Assembly (NCBI RefSeq): GCF_019083965.1
Contig: NZ_JAHRCY010000034.1
Span: 1-64,000, forward strand
Direction: 5' to 3'
Source: Catellatospora tritici
Lineage (GTDB): Bacteria > Actinomycetota > Actinomycetes > Mycobacteriales > Micromonosporaceae
DNA: 64,000 nt
Of the stretch, positions 40,514-50,141 are shown in pieces. Made by a program: the position numbers and the translations under genes. Within the stretch, counting starts at the first letter, position 1. Each line of letters begins with the position of its first letter. The notes under the pieces were generated by a model. It was given only the letters and a program-made list of their open reading frames with translations. It did not search any database and was not told the DNA's origin.

Positions 40514-40544
40514 CGGCGGTGCCGCCCGGAGGGTGACACCGCCG
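40514..40544 (+). terminator. Hairpin behind the epoxide-hydrolase-like gene
   Basis: CGGCGGTG (40514-40521) pairs with CACCGCCG (40537-40544), 8 bp with a 15-nt loop. Moderate strength. Confidence 0.5.
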
Positions 40545-40551
40545 TACAGAA

Positions 40552-40640
40552 TCAGCTCAGCGTCGACGCCTGCGGCAGCGGGCCGTCCGCCCACCGGGCG
40601 TTGATCAGCGCCGCGTAGCTGGTGACCCGGCCCTTGATCC
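40552..40640 (-). pseudogene. 3' relic of a lost gene
   Basis: The minus strand reads RIKGRVTSYAALINARW and then ADGPLPQASTLS before a TGA at 40552-40554, with coding-like composition but no start. It sits immediately downstream of the TetR stop. I cannot assign a family. Confidence 0.3.
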
Positions 40641-40666
40641 GCGCAGCAGGCCGATTCTTACCGGCA

Positions 40667-41239
40667 CTAGACCGGCCGGTGGCGCAGTCCGTCCATCAAC
40701 AGGTCGAGCAGGCGCGAGGCCTGCGCGCGACGGCCTGGGTCGCCAGTCGCCAGCGACACCCCGCTCAAGCCGGTGAGCACGTCCTCGGCGGCGACGTCGC
40801 CGCGCAGCACCCCGTTGGCGGCGCCCGCGGCGACCAGGGTGTCGACCGCCCCGACCAGGCGGTCGCGGCTGTGCGCGAACGGGTTGCCACCCGAGGCGAT
40901 GACGGCCTTGAGCACCTCGCCCATGCCACGTTTGGTGGTCATGTACTCCACGAACCGGTCCATCCAGACCCGCAGCGCACGGTCGGGCGGCATGCTCTGC
41001 AGCAGGTCGGTAACGCCATCGCAGAGCCGGTTGAGCTCGCTGCGGTAGGCGGCCTCGACCAGGGCCTCCCGGGTCGGGAAGTGGCGGTAGAGGGTGCCGA
41101 TGCCGACTCCGGCCTCCTTGGCGATGGCGTCGAGGGTGGTCTCCGGTCCCTCCTGCGCGAACGCCCGTGCCGCGGCGTCGAGCAGGCGCTGGCGGTTGCG
41201 CTGCGCGTCGGCGCGCAGCGGACGGGTGCTGCCCGGCAC
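40667..41239 (-). CDS. TetR-family transcriptional regulator of the adjacent SDR gene
   Basis: 190 residues from GTG 41239, with AAGGAGG 4-5 nt upstream. Helix-turn-helix in LDAIAKEAGVGIGTLYRHFP, followed by the helical ligand domain; a short-chain regulator of AcrR type. It is divergent from an SDR gene, and the 171-bp interval carries two inverted repeats CGGAG-N4-CTCCG, which are likely its operators. It would repress the SDR and possibly itself. Confidence 0.9.
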   Translation of the reverse strand: MPGSTRPLRADAQRNRQRLLDAAARAFAQEGPETTLDAIAKEAGVGIGTLYRHFPTREALVEAAYRSELNRLCDGVTDLLQSMPPDRALRVWMDRFVEYMTTKRGMGEVLKAVIASGGNPFAHSRDRLVGAVDTLVAAGAANGVLRGDVAAEDVLTGLSGVSLATGDPGRRAQASRLLDLLMDGLRHRPV

Positions 41240-41313
41240 ATGCCCTCCTTCGGATACGGGTCCGGCGCGACGCCGGAGCGTTCATTGTCGAAGCGGCGGG
41301 CCCGGTTGCAAAA

Positions 41314-41358
41314 CGGAGCAACCTCCGGTTACTGTCGAGCGTATCGGAGCTGCCTCCG
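41314..41358. promoter_or_regulatory. Paired TetR operators upstream of the SDR gene
   Basis: CGGAG-CAAC-CTCCG (41314-41327) and CGGAG-CTGC-CTCCG (41345-41358) are two perfect 5-4-5 inverted repeats, 31 bp centre to centre, that is, three helical turns on the same face. A -10-like TAGCAT (41363-41368) follows the second site directly. Confidence 0.7.
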
Positions 41359-41410
41359 CTTATAGCATCGTAACTGGTGGAGGCGCACGTACGAGTCAGG
41401 ACGGAAGATC

Positions 41411-42352
41411 ATGACTGAGCGAATCACCACGCCGTTCGCGGCGACCTCGACCGCGGCCGAGGTCGTCGCGGGCATCGACCTGACCGGGCGCCGGGCCGTG
41501 GTCACCGGCGGCGCCTCCGGCATCGGTGTCGAGACCGCGCGGGCGCTGGCCGGGGCGGGCGCGCAGGTGACCCTCGCCGTGCGCGACACCGCCGCCGGGG
41601 CGCGCACCGCCGAAGACATCACGGCGACCACCGGCAACAAGGACATCCACGTCGCGGCGTTGGACCTGGCCGACCTGGACACCGTCGCCGCGTTCGTCGC
41701 GGCCTGGGACGGGCCGCTGCACATCCTGGTCAACAACGCCGGGGTGATGGCCACTCCGCAGACCCGCACGCCGCGCGGCTGGGAACTGCAGTTCGCCACC
41801 AACCACCTCGGCCACTTCGCGCTGGCCACCGGCCTGCACCCGGCCCTGGCCGCCGCCGCCGACGCCCGCGTGGTGTCGGTCAGCTCCAGCGCGCACCTGC
41901 GCTCGCCCGTGGTGTTCGAGGACATCCACTTCCGCGAGCGCGAGTACGAGCCGTGGGCGGCGTACGGGCAATCCAAGACGGCCAACGTGCTGTTCGCCGT
42001 CGAAGCGCAGCGACGTTGGGCCGCCGACGGCATCACCGTCAACGCGCTGATGCCCGGGGCGATCCGGACCAACCTCCAGCGGTACGTCAGCGACGAGGAG
42101 CTGGAGCGGCTGCGCGTCGCCATGGGCAGCGCCAATGTGCTGTGGAAGTCGCCTGAGCAGGGTGCGGCCACCTCGGTGCTGGTCGCCACGGCGCCCTACC
42201 TGAGCGGGGTCGGCGGACGGTACTTCGAGGACTGCAACGAGGCCGGGCCGAACCAGCCGGGCACCCGCACCGGCGTGGCCGCGTACGCGCTGGACCTGGC
42301 GGCGGCCCAGCGGCTGTGGCAGGTGTCGGTGGACACCCTGGCCTCGGCCTGA
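41411..42352 (+). CDS. Short-chain dehydrogenase/reductase
   Basis: 313 residues; GGACGGAAG precedes the ATG. Classical SDR: TGGASGIG (cofactor), VNNAGVMA, SVSSSAH with the catalytic Ser, and YGQSK with Tyr and Lys. Length and the segment DIHFREREYEPW resemble the retinol-dehydrogenase/WW-domain-oxidoreductase-like group. Probably acts on a hydrophobic alcohol or ketone; the divergent TetR repressor suggests it is induced by its substrate. Confidence 0.9.
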   Translation: MTERITTPFAATSTAAEVVAGIDLTGRRAVVTGGASGIGVETARALAGAGAQVTLAVRDTAAGARTAEDITATTGNKDIHVAALDLADLDTVAAFVAAWDGPLHILVNNAGVMATPQTRTPRGWELQFATNHLGHFALATGLHPALAAAADARVVSVSSSAHLRSPVVFEDIHFREREYEPWAAYGQSKTANVLFAVEAQRRWAADGITVNALMPGAIRTNLQRYVSDEELERLRVAMGSANVLWKSPEQGAATSVLVATAPYLSGVGGRYFEDCNEAGPNQPGTRTGVAAYALDLAAAQRLWQVSVDTLASA

Positions 42353-42358
42353 GCACCA

Positions 42359-42395
42359 CGCGGGTGGCAGCTGCCGTGGGCGGCGGCCACCCGCG
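42359..42395. terminator. Terminator between convergent genes
   Basis: CGCGGGTGGC (42359-42368) pairs with GCCACCCGCG (42386-42395), 10 bp with a 17-nt loop, between the SDR stop at 42352 and the stop of the small minus-strand gene at 42404. Confidence 0.7.
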
Positions 42396-42403
42396 CTCGC
42401 GTG

Positions 42404-42712
42404 TCAGCCGAGCCGCCCCCGGGTCGCCCGGGTGAGCTCACGCAGACCTTCGGCAAGGCCGGACCGCGTGCGCAGTGCGTCCTCGAATCTCACCCGCCAC
42501 CTACCCGCCTCGACGTTGCACCGCTCGGCGCCGCCCGGGGCCAGCAGCCCGGCCCGGGTGGCCAGCAGGTCCTCCAGGTAGGACGGTCCGAGCAGCTCCG
42601 CGAGCCGGTCCCGGTACCCGGAGAACAGGGCCTCGTCGGCGGTGGACACGTCGGTCAGGACCGTGGCGGCGTCGAACGCGATCCTCGGCTGGTGCAGGAC
42701 ATCGGTGCGCAT
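42404..42712 (-). CDS. Small hypothetical protein
   Basis: 102 residues from ATG 42712, with GGGGGAG at a good distance. Predicted helical and soluble (VSTADEALFSGYRDRLAELL, YLEDLLATRAGLLAPGG). One Cys in ERCNVEAG. No family recognised. The gene lies 78 bp downstream of the GH128-like gene in the same direction and may be co-transcribed. Confidence 0.65.
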   Translation of the reverse strand: MRTDVLHQPRIAFDAATVLTDVSTADEALFSGYRDRLAELLGPSYLEDLLATRAGLLAPGGAERCNVEAGRWRVRFEDALRTRSGLAEGLRELTRATRGRLG

Positions 42713-42790
42713 GATGACTCCCCCGTCGGAAGTGGTCCTCCGATGGTCGTGGACGACCGGGCGGCGCACAAGACCCGTGGATGTGCCAGG

Positions 42791-43825
42791 TCACCCCGCG
42801 GCGCGGTACGCCCGCCCGGCGGCCGTGGCCAGCGCCCCCGGCCGGTACAGGCCCGTGCCCTGGTTGCCCTCCTTCGGTGTCGGCAACGCGAACCAGGCAT
42901 AGCGCTCCACGTAGGACAGGCTCTGCAGCATCGCGGTCGAGCGGGTCGCGAACGACGCCTGCTGCGCGTCGGTCGGGAACACCGCCCCGTTGGCACCCCA
43001 CTTGATCAGGGCGTACTCGGTGAGCCAGATCGGCTTGTGATAGCGGTTCCATACCGCCTGCAGGTAGCCGCGCAGCTGGTCGACCGCGGCGGGCGAGAAG
43101 TCCGAGCCGTACCAGTGCAGGGCGATGAAGTCGACCCGGTAGCCGCGGTCGCGCGCTCCGCTGAGGAAGCGGTCCAGCCAGCCGCCCGGCCGGTCCGCTC
43201 CGACGGCCACCGCGGGGCTGCCCAGCCGCAGCCCGGTGGCCTGCAGCCGGGGCCAGAGCTCCAGGGCCCGCTCCACCGACATGTTGGACTGGCTGGCGAA
43301 GTCGGGCTCGTTGAAGCCCAGCAGCTCTCGGCCGTTGGCCTTGGCGCGGGCCAGCTCCCCGTCGTTTACCGAGTTCGCACCCCAGATCATCGGCACGAAC
43401 GCGGCCGAGTTGCCCGCACCCCGGGTCGGACCGGATGCCCAGTTGTAGTACCAGGACGCGCCCACGTCCTTCAGCGCCGCGCCCAGGCCCGAGAACTCCC
43501 ACACGCTGACGCCCTTCTTCGCCGAGCGGCGGCCCGCACCGCCACCGGTCGTGGTCGACGCGGCGGGGCTCGGCTTGCGCGAGGGCGACGCGGACGGCGC
43601 CACGGACAGGGACGGCGTCGGTGCCGACCCGGGCACGGCGGCGCTCGCGGACTCCGACGGCGCCGCGACTTCGGCGATCCGGTCGGCCGGTGCGCCTGGG
43701 CGGGTCAGCGTCCACACCGTGGCGACGAGCACGACCAGTAGCAGCAGCAGCAACGCGGGCCACCAGCGGCGCAGCGGGCTGCGACGGGCGTGGCGACCGG
43801 GGCGGGGTGGCGGGGTCTGCTCCAC
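42791..43825 (-). CDS. Membrane-anchored GH128-like beta-1,3-glucanase
   Basis: 344 residues. A basic N-terminus and one transmembrane helix (about 20-42) are followed by a Ser/Pro/Ala stalk (to about 95) and a glycosyl-hydrolase catalytic core of PF11790 type: VSVWEFSGLGAALKDVG, ASWYYNWASGP, FVPMIWG, the acid/base Glu in GFNEPDFASQSNM, IALHWYG and the nucleophile Glu in WLTEYAL. It would act outside the cell on beta-1,3-glucan, fungal cell wall or similar. Confidence 0.88.
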   Translation of the reverse strand: MEQTPPPRPGRHARRSPLRRWWPALLLLLLVVLVATVWTLTRPGAPADRIAEVAAPSESASAAVPGSAPTPSLSVAPSASPSRKPSPAASTTTGGGAGRRSAKKGVSVWEFSGLGAALKDVGASWYYNWASGPTRGAGNSAAFVPMIWGANSVNDGELARAKANGRELLGFNEPDFASQSNMSVERALELWPRLQATGLRLGSPAVAVGADRPGGWLDRFLSGARDRGYRVDFIALHWYGSDFSPAAVDQLRGYLQAVWNRYHKPIWLTEYALIKWGANGAVFPTDAQQASFATRSTAMLQSLSYVERYAWFALPTPKEGNQGTGLYRPGALATAAGRAYRAAG

Positions 43826-43979
43826 GAGCCGTCACCCTAGTCGGGCACGCGGCCCGGCGCCCGGCCGCGGCCACCCCTCGGGACCGCCCGCAGCCGTGGT
43901 CGCAAACGCGAGAAGCAATTTCCAGTCGGTCGTACGTGGCGACTACAGTGATCGCTCACCGGCCTAACCGGGGGTAGTA

Positions 43980-46913
43980 GTGATCGAGTTCGCCGTTCTC
44001 GGACCGTTGACCATCAAGTTGGATGGCCGGCCCGTGACCCTGGCGACCCCGAAACTGCGCCAACTGCTGGTGATGCTCCTCGCCGCGGCGGGGCGTCCGG
44101 TCGCCGCCGACGTGCTCGCGCACTGCCTGTGGGGCGCCCGTCCGCCCAAGACCGCCCGCAAGTCGCTGATGGTGTACGTCTCCCGCCTGCGCACCCAACT
44201 GGGCAAGACCGACCGGATCGAGTTCGGCCCGGCCGGATACACCATCACGCTGCTGCCCGGCGAGCTCGACGCCCAGGTGTTCGAGCAGCTGCTGGCCGAC
44301 GCCGAGACGGCCCGCGCCGCCGGGGACCCGCAGCGGGCCACCGCGCTGCTGCGCCAGGCCCTGGAACTGTGGCGCGGCGACGCCTACTTCGACGCCCCCG
44401 ACGGCACCCGCACCGAGCACGACCGGCTCGAGGAGCTGCGGCTCACCGCGTTCGAGGACCTGATCGACGCCGAACTGGCCGCCGGGCGGCACACCGGCGT
44501 CATCACCGAGCTGACCGCGGCGATCACGGCACACCCGTACCGGGAGCGGCCGCGCGGGCAGCTCATGCTCGCGCTGTACCGCAGCGGCCGCCAGGCCGAG
44601 GCCCTGGCGGTGTACCGCGACGCCCACGAGCGTTTCACCGAGGACCTGGGCCTGGCGCCGCTGCCCCCGCTGCAGCAGCTCCAGCAGCAGATCCTGCACG
44701 CCGACCCGGCCCTGGACCCGCCCGCCGCGCCGGCCGCGCCGCGATTTCGGTTCCTGCCCCGCAACATCCCCGACTTCACCGGCCGCGACCGTGACCTGCG
44801 GTGGCTCGACGACGTCGCCCAGGAGCCGGGCAACACCGCCGTGATCACGGCGATCGCCGGGACCGCCGGGGTGGGCAAGACGGCGCTGGCGGTCCGCTGG
44901 GCGCACGGCGCCGCGGGCCGGTTCCCGGACGGGCAGCTGTACCTCAACCTGCGCGGTTACGACCGCGACCGCCCGCTGCGGCCCATCGACGCGGTGACCC
45001 ACCTGCTGCTGTGCCTGGACGTGCCCGCCGACGCGATCCCGGTCGCGCTCGACGACGCGGTGGCGCGCTTTCGCGACACCGTCGCGGGCAAGCGCATGCT
45101 GATCGTGCTCGACAACGCCAGCACCGCCAAGCAGGTGCGGCCGCTGCTGCCCGGTGAGCCCGGCTGCCTGGTCGTGGTGACCAGCCGCGACCGTCTGTCC
45201 GGCCTGGTCGCCCACGACGGCGCGCAGCGGCTCACACTGGGACTGCTGCCGCCGGAGGAGTCGGTCGAGCTGCTGCGCCGGGTGCTGGGCAAGGAGCGCG
45301 TCGACGCCGACCTGGCGCACATGCGGGAGCTGGCCGACCTGTGCGCGCATCTGCCGCTGGCGCTGCGCATCGCCGCCGCCCAACTGGCCGATCAGCCCGA
45401 CCTGGACACCGCCTCCTACGTCGCCGCGCTGCGCGCCCGCAGCCGGGTCGCCGCGCTCGCCCTCGACGACGACGAGGACCTGGCCGTGCGGTCCGTGCTC
45501 GACCAGTCGTGCCACGCCCTGTCCCCCGCCGACCAGGCCGGATTCCGGTTGCTCGGGGTGTTTCCCGGCGTCGACGTCACCGCCGACACCGTCGCGGCGC
45601 TGGCCGGGGCCGATCTCGACACGGCCGCGCGGCTGCTGGAGCGGCTGGCCGCCGGGCATCTGCTCGACGAGCATGCCCCGGGTCGGTTCACCTGGCACGA
45701 CCTGATCGGCGACTACGCCCGCACCGCGCTGGACGAGCTCGCCGAGGATACCGGCGCGCCGCTGCGACGGCTGCTGGCCGACTACACCCGCCGCGCCGAG
45801 ACCGCCAACGAGCAGCTGCTGTCCGGACACGACGATGTCGCCGCGCGGGCGCGGGCGTGGCTGGAGCAGGAGCGGCGCAACCTGGTCGAGTGCGTGGCCC
45901 GCGCGGCCGAACTGGGCTGGGGTGAGGCGGCGGCCCGGCTGGCGGTGCCGCTGTGGCGGTTCCTGCACTTCGCCGGGCACACCACCGACTGGATCGCGAT
46001 GTTCGAGCGGGCCGTGGCCGCCGGCGACGGCATCGACGAGGGCCTGCAGGCCTCGGTGCTCAACGGGCTGGGCGGGGCGTACATCAAGGCGGGGCGATAC
46101 GACGAGGCGATCGCCATCCACGAGCGCTGCGTCGGGGTGCGTAGCGCGCTGGGTGACCACGCGGGCGTGGCCCGGTCGTACGCCAACCTGGCCCTGTCCT
46201 ACGAACACCAGGGCCGCTACGACGACGCGCTGGTCCAGGTGCGGCTGGGCCTGGACGCGGCCCGCCGGGCCGGGGACCGGGCGTTCACGGCGGCCATGCT
46301 CAGCGGCAGCCTGCCCACGCTGTACCTGCACAACGGCCAGGTCGAGCAGGCGCGGGAGATCCTGCGGACGCACCTGGCGGAGATCCGGGCCGACGGCAGC
46401 GACCTCGACGTCGCCCGCGCGCTGCACAACCTGGCCGAGGGCCACTGCCGCGCGGGCGAGCCGGAGCTGGCCATGCCGCTGCTGACCGAGGCGCGCGAGA
46501 TCGCCGAGCGGACCGGCGACCGGCACCAGGTGATGGCGGCGGCGTGGATCCTGGGCAACGTCATGCGCGACACCGGCCGCCCCCACGAGGCCGTCGACCT
46601 GATCGAGCAGGCGCTGGCCGAGATCAGCTCGTCCGGGTCGCGGGGCGAGGAGGTCGAGGTCCGCAACGACCTGGCCAAGTCGTACGCGCAGGCCGGTGCC
46701 GCCGACCAGGCGGTGGCCGAGTATCGGCGCAGCGTGGCGCTCGCCCGCGAGATCGGCACCCGGCACTTCGAGGCGACCGCGCACGCGGGGCTGGCCCGGC
46801 TGCTGCGCTCGGACGAACCGGGTGCGGCAGCCGACCACCTGGTGGCCGCGCTGCGGATCCTCGACCAGGTCAACCCGGCCGAGGCGGCCCGGCTCCGCGC
46901 CGAACTCGGCTGA
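43980..46913 (+). CDS. AfsR/SARP-type regulator: winged helix, BTAD, NB-ARC ATPase, TPR
   Basis: 977 residues from GTG 43980 (GGGGG about 6 nt upstream; TACAGT at 43944-43949 could be the -10). OmpR-like winged helix (about 1-92), bacterial transcriptional activation domain (about 95-240), NB-ARC ATPase (about 260-560) with Walker A GTAGVGKTALA, Walker B MLIVLDNA and VVTSRDR, then a winged-helix/arm region and at least six tetratricopeptide repeats (about 690-977). This is the full AfsR architecture, a pleiotropic activator of secondary metabolism. It is 25 kb from the NRPS operon, so a link is possible but unproven. Confidence 0.93.
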   Translation: MIEFAVLGPLTIKLDGRPVTLATPKLRQLLVMLLAAAGRPVAADVLAHCLWGARPPKTARKSLMVYVSRLRTQLGKTDRIEFGPAGYTITLLPGELDAQVFEQLLADAETARAAGDPQRATALLRQALELWRGDAYFDAPDGTRTEHDRLEELRLTAFEDLIDAELAAGRHTGVITELTAAITAHPYRERPRGQLMLALYRSGRQAEALAVYRDAHERFTEDLGLAPLPPLQQLQQQILHADPALDPPAAPAAPRFRFLPRNIPDFTGRDRDLRWLDDVAQEPGNTAVITAIAGTAGVGKTALAVRWAHGAAGRFPDGQLYLNLRGYDRDRPLRPIDAVTHLLLCLDVPADAIPVALDDAVARFRDTVAGKRMLIVLDNASTAKQVRPLLPGEPGCLVVVTSRDRLSGLVAHDGAQRLTLGLLPPEESVELLRRVLGKERVDADLAHMRELADLCAHLPLALRIAAAQLADQPDLDTASYVAALRARSRVAALALDDDEDLAVRSVLDQSCHALSPADQAGFRLLGVFPGVDVTADTVAALAGADLDTAARLLERLAAGHLLDEHAPGRFTWHDLIGDYARTALDELAEDTGAPLRRLLADYTRRAETANEQLLSGHDDVAARARAWLEQERRNLVECVARAAELGWGEAAARLAVPLWRFLHFAGHTTDWIAMFERAVAAGDGIDEGLQASVLNGLGGAYIKAGRYDEAIAIHERCVGVRSALGDHAGVARSYANLALSYEHQGRYDDALVQVRLGLDAARRAGDRAFTAAMLSGSLPTLYLHNGQVEQAREILRTHLAEIRADGSDLDVARALHNLAEGHCRAGEPELAMPLLTEAREIAERTGDRHQVMAAAWILGNVMRDTGRPHEAVDLIEQALAEISSSGSRGEEVEVRNDLAKSYAQAGAADQAVAEYRRSVALAREIGTRHFEATAHAGLARLLRSDEPGAAADHLVAALRILDQVNPAEAARLRAELG

Positions 46914-46937
46914 CGCACGAGTCCGGCGCGCGCCCGG

Positions 46938-48803
46938 TCAGAGCGTGCGTGACAGGCGGTCGGCCAGGCGGCGGGCGAACCCGGCCGGGTCGTCGAGTTC
47001 GCCGCCCTCGGCCAGCAGCGCCATCGCGTAGAGGAACTCGGCGGTCTCGGCCAGCGCGTCGTCGTCGCCCCGTTCGGCGTGGGCGGCGCGCAGCTTCTCC
47101 ACCAACTGGTGCTGCGGGTTCAGCTCCAGGATGCGTTTGGTCTTCGGCACGTCCTGGCCCATCGCCCGGTAGAGGCGCTCCAGCGCGGGCGGGGCGTCGA
47201 ACGCGTCGGACACCAGGCAGGCCGCCGAGGTGGTCAACCGCGAGCTCAGCCGCACCTCCTTGACCTTCTCCGTCAGCCTGGTGCCCATCCAGCCCAGCAG
47301 CTCGGTGAACGTCTCGGTGGCGGGCTCGGCGTCGCGCTCGGACTTCAGGTCGGCCTCGCCCCGGCTGGCCGAGGTGAAGGACTTGCCGTCGAAGTCGCCG
47401 ACCATGTCGACCCACATCGCGTCGACCGGGTCGTGCAGCAGCAGCACCTCGATGCCGTTGGCGGCGAACGCCTCCAGGTGCGGCGAGTTCTCCAGGGTCG
47501 AGCGCTGCTCACCGACCAGGTAGAAGATCTCGGTCTGGTCGGGCTTCATGCGCTCGACGTACTCGCGCAGGGTGGTCGGCCGGGCCGGGTCGTGCGTGGA
47601 CGTCAGCTGAACCACGTCGAGGATCGCCGCCTGGTTGTCCGGGTCGTTGACCAGGCCCTCCTTGACCGCCTGGCCGAACTCGCGCCAGAATCCCGCGTAC
47701 CGCTCCGGGTCCTTGGCCAGCATGTCCTTGAGCGTGCCGAGCACCTTGCGGACCAGGCGCTTACGGATCGTCTGGATCTGCCGGTCCTGCTGGAGGATCT
47801 CCCGGGAGACGTTGAGCGACAGGTCGGCGGCGTCGACCACGCCCTTGACGAAGCGCAGGTACTCCGGCAGCAGCGCCTCGCAGTCGTCCATGATGAACAC
47901 GCGCCGGATGTAGAGCTGCACCCCGCGCCGGGTGCCCCGGGTGAACAGGTCGTACGGGGCGCGGGCGGGCAGGAACAGCAGCGCGTCGAAGGTCAGCGTG
48001 CCCTCGGCCCGCAGGTGGATCGTCTCCAGCGGGTCGGTCCAGTCGTGGCTGACGTGCCGGTAGAACTCGGTGTACTCCTCAGGCTTGATCTCGGCGGCGG
48101 GCCGGGACCACAGGGCCTTCATCGAGTTGAGGGTCTCGGGCTCCTCGGCCTCCGGGGCGAGCATCCGGATCGGCCAGGAGATGAAGTCGGAGTAGCGCTT
48201 GACGATGCGCCGCAGCACGGCCGGATCGGCGTAGTCGAAAAGGTGGTTGTCCTCGTCGGCCGGCTTCAGGTGCAGCGTGACGGCGGTGCCGGGGGGCGCG
48301 TCCGCGACGGTGGACACCTCGTAGGTGTCCGCACCGGCCGACTCCCACCGGGTGCCCTCGGTCTGGCCCGCGCGGCGGGTCACCAGGACGACCCGGTCGG
48401 CGACCATGAAGCTGGAGTAGAACCCGACGCCGAACTTGCCGATGAGTTCGGCGGTGCCGTCCTGCTTGGCCTGCTGCCACCGGCTGACGAACTCGGCCGT
48501 GCCGGACCGGGCGATCGTGCCGATCAGCTCGACGACCTGGTCACGCGTCATGCCGATGCCGTTGTCGCGGACGGTCAGGGTGCGCTGCTCGCGGTCGACC
48601 GTGAGCTCGATGTGCAGGTCGCTGGTGTCGGCGTCGAGGTCCTTGTCGACCAGCGACTCCAGCCGCAGTTTGTCGAGGGCGTCCGAGGCGTTGGAGACGA
48701 GCTCACGCAGGAAGACGTCCTTGTTCGAGTAGATGGAATGGATCATCAGCTGGAGCAGCTGCTGCGCCTCCGCCTGGAACTCGAACGTTTCGACCTGACC
48801 CAC
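46938..48803 (-). CDS. htpG: Chaperone HtpG (Hsp90)
   Basis: 621 residues from GTG 48803 ([18 protein letters not shown]), chosen for AAGGGGGA at 7 nt. GHKL ATPase domain with [29 protein letters not shown] and [11 protein letters not shown]; middle domain with [19 protein letters not shown]-terminal dimerisation domain. ATP-dependent chaperone of the cytosol. A CIRCE operator overlaps the leader, so HrcA probably represses it and heat releases it. Confidence 0.97.
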
Positions 48804-48823
48804 GGGCACATCCCCCTTCTGCG

Positions 48824-48850
48824 TTAGCACTCACCCTGTCGGAGTGCCAA
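48824..48850 (-). promoter_or_regulatory. CIRCE operator (HrcA binding site) of htpG
   Basis: TTAGCACTC-N9-GAGTGCCAA, the CIRCE consensus with a single mismatch in the second arm, 21 bp upstream of the htpG start. HrcA would bind here. Confidence 0.9.
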
Positions 48851-48912
48851 TGCAGATTTAGCATCAGCCGACCCGCTGAGGCAACTCGGGGTGCTCCGCA
48901 CGTGACCCGGCG

Positions 48913-49677
48913 TCAGCCCAGGAACTCCCCCACCGCCGCCAGGAACGCCGCCGGGTCGTCGCGACGCAGGCAGTGCCCGGCATCCAGATACCGCGCCGTC
49001 ACCCGGCCGTCGGTGGCCGCCACGCACGCGGCGACGTCTTCGCCGGTCAGCAGCGCACCGCGGGCGGGGTCGCCGTGCAGCAGCAGTGCCGGGCACCACG
49101 TGCGGGCGAGCAGATCCGGCAGCGCGACGCCGCGCTCGAACGGCAGTCCACAGAAGCGGATGTCGAACTCGGCTTTGCTACGCGACCAGGTGTCGAACTC
49201 CGTCGACGGCCACGCCGGGTTCTCCGCCCGGCCCCGGGCCATCCGCCCGGCGTGGTCGAGCGCCTTCAGCTCGACGATCCACTGGGGCGGCTCGGCGATC
49301 ACGGCCGGCTCCCAGATCGCGGGCGGATCCTCCAGGACCAGGGTGCGCACCAGGTCGGGGCGGTCCCCGGCCAACGCGGCGGCGGTGACCGCGCCCATCG
49401 AGTGACCGATCACGGTCAGCCCCGACAGCCCGAGCGCGTCGAGCACCAGCGCCACGTCGGCGGCATGACGGTGCGGGCCGGTCGGCTCGTCAGGCAGGCC
49501 GGAGGCGCCGTGGCCGCGCGCATCCACCGCGATCGCGGGGGTTTTCGCGGTCAGCCCGGCCGCGACCGGCTCCCAGCAGTCGGCCGAGTCCGTGAACCCG
49601 TGCAGCAGCACGACGCTGGGCTCGACGGTGTCCGGCTGGGCGCCGAAGCGGCGCCACGAGAGGTGAGCGGTACGCAC
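48913..49677 (-). CDS. Alpha/beta hydrolase
   Basis: 254 residues from GTG 49677 (VRTAHLSWRRFG). Triad elements: oxyanion loop LLHGFTDSAD, nucleophile Ser in VIGHSMGAVTA, acid in LLHGDPARG, His in DAGHCLRRDDP. Cytoplasmic, no partner gene; a general esterase-like member with no substrate hint. Confidence 0.88.
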   Translation of the reverse strand: MRTAHLSWRRFGAQPDTVEPSVVLLHGFTDSADCWEPVAAGLTAKTPAIAVDARGHGASGLPDEPTGPHRHAADVALVLDALGLSGLTVIGHSMGAVTAAALAGDRPDLVRTLVLEDPPAIWEPAVIAEPPQWIVELKALDHAGRMARGRAENPAWPSTEFDTWSRSKAEFDIRFCGLPFERGVALPDLLARTWCPALLLHGDPARGALLTGEDVAACVAATDGRVTARYLDAGHCLRRDDPAAFLAAVGEFLG

Positions 49678-49739
49678 CCGGCGACCATACCGGTCGACGG
49701 CGGGGACCGCCGCCCCGAAAGTGGCCTGGCCGGGTTCGG

Positions 49740-50072
49740 TCAGGGGCGGGCGAACACGTCCAGCACGCCCGCGACGCGCAGGATCCGCTCGACCATGCCC
49801 CGTGCGCCGTCGAGGTACAGCCCGACCCCGGCCGACATGGCGTGGCGACGGGCCATGACCAGGGCGCGGATGCCGGTGGAGTCGATGAAGTCGAGGCCGC
49901 TCAGATCCACCTCGACCGCACCGTCGGCGGCGCAGTCGTCGACAGCGCTGGTGAGCCACTGCTGGACGAGGTCCGCGCTGGCGAGGTCGACCTCACCGGA
50001 GATCGAGACGCGGACGCCGCCCTCCAGCGGCGTGACGGTGTGCGACGCACGGGGACGGGATCCAGCAGCCAT
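49740..50072 (-). CDS. STAS-domain anti-sigma factor antagonist
   Basis: 110 residues, a single STAS domain of SpoIIAA/RsbV type: VSISGEVDLASADLVQQWL, VEVDLSGLDFIDSTGIRALV with the phosphorylatable Ser in DST. Such proteins release a sigma factor by binding its anti-sigma kinase when unphosphorylated. No kinase or phosphatase gene is next to it. Confidence 0.88.
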   Translation of the reverse strand: MAAGSRPRASHTVTPLEGGVRVSISGEVDLASADLVQQWLTSAVDDCAADGAVEVDLSGLDFIDSTGIRALVMARRHAMSAGVGLYLDGARGMVERILRVAGVLDVFARP

Positions 50073-50141
50073 ACCGCACAGTCGACCACATCGACCGCCG
50101 GGCAGCCACCCCCGGGGGGTGTCCTGTCCGGCGGTCGGGCG

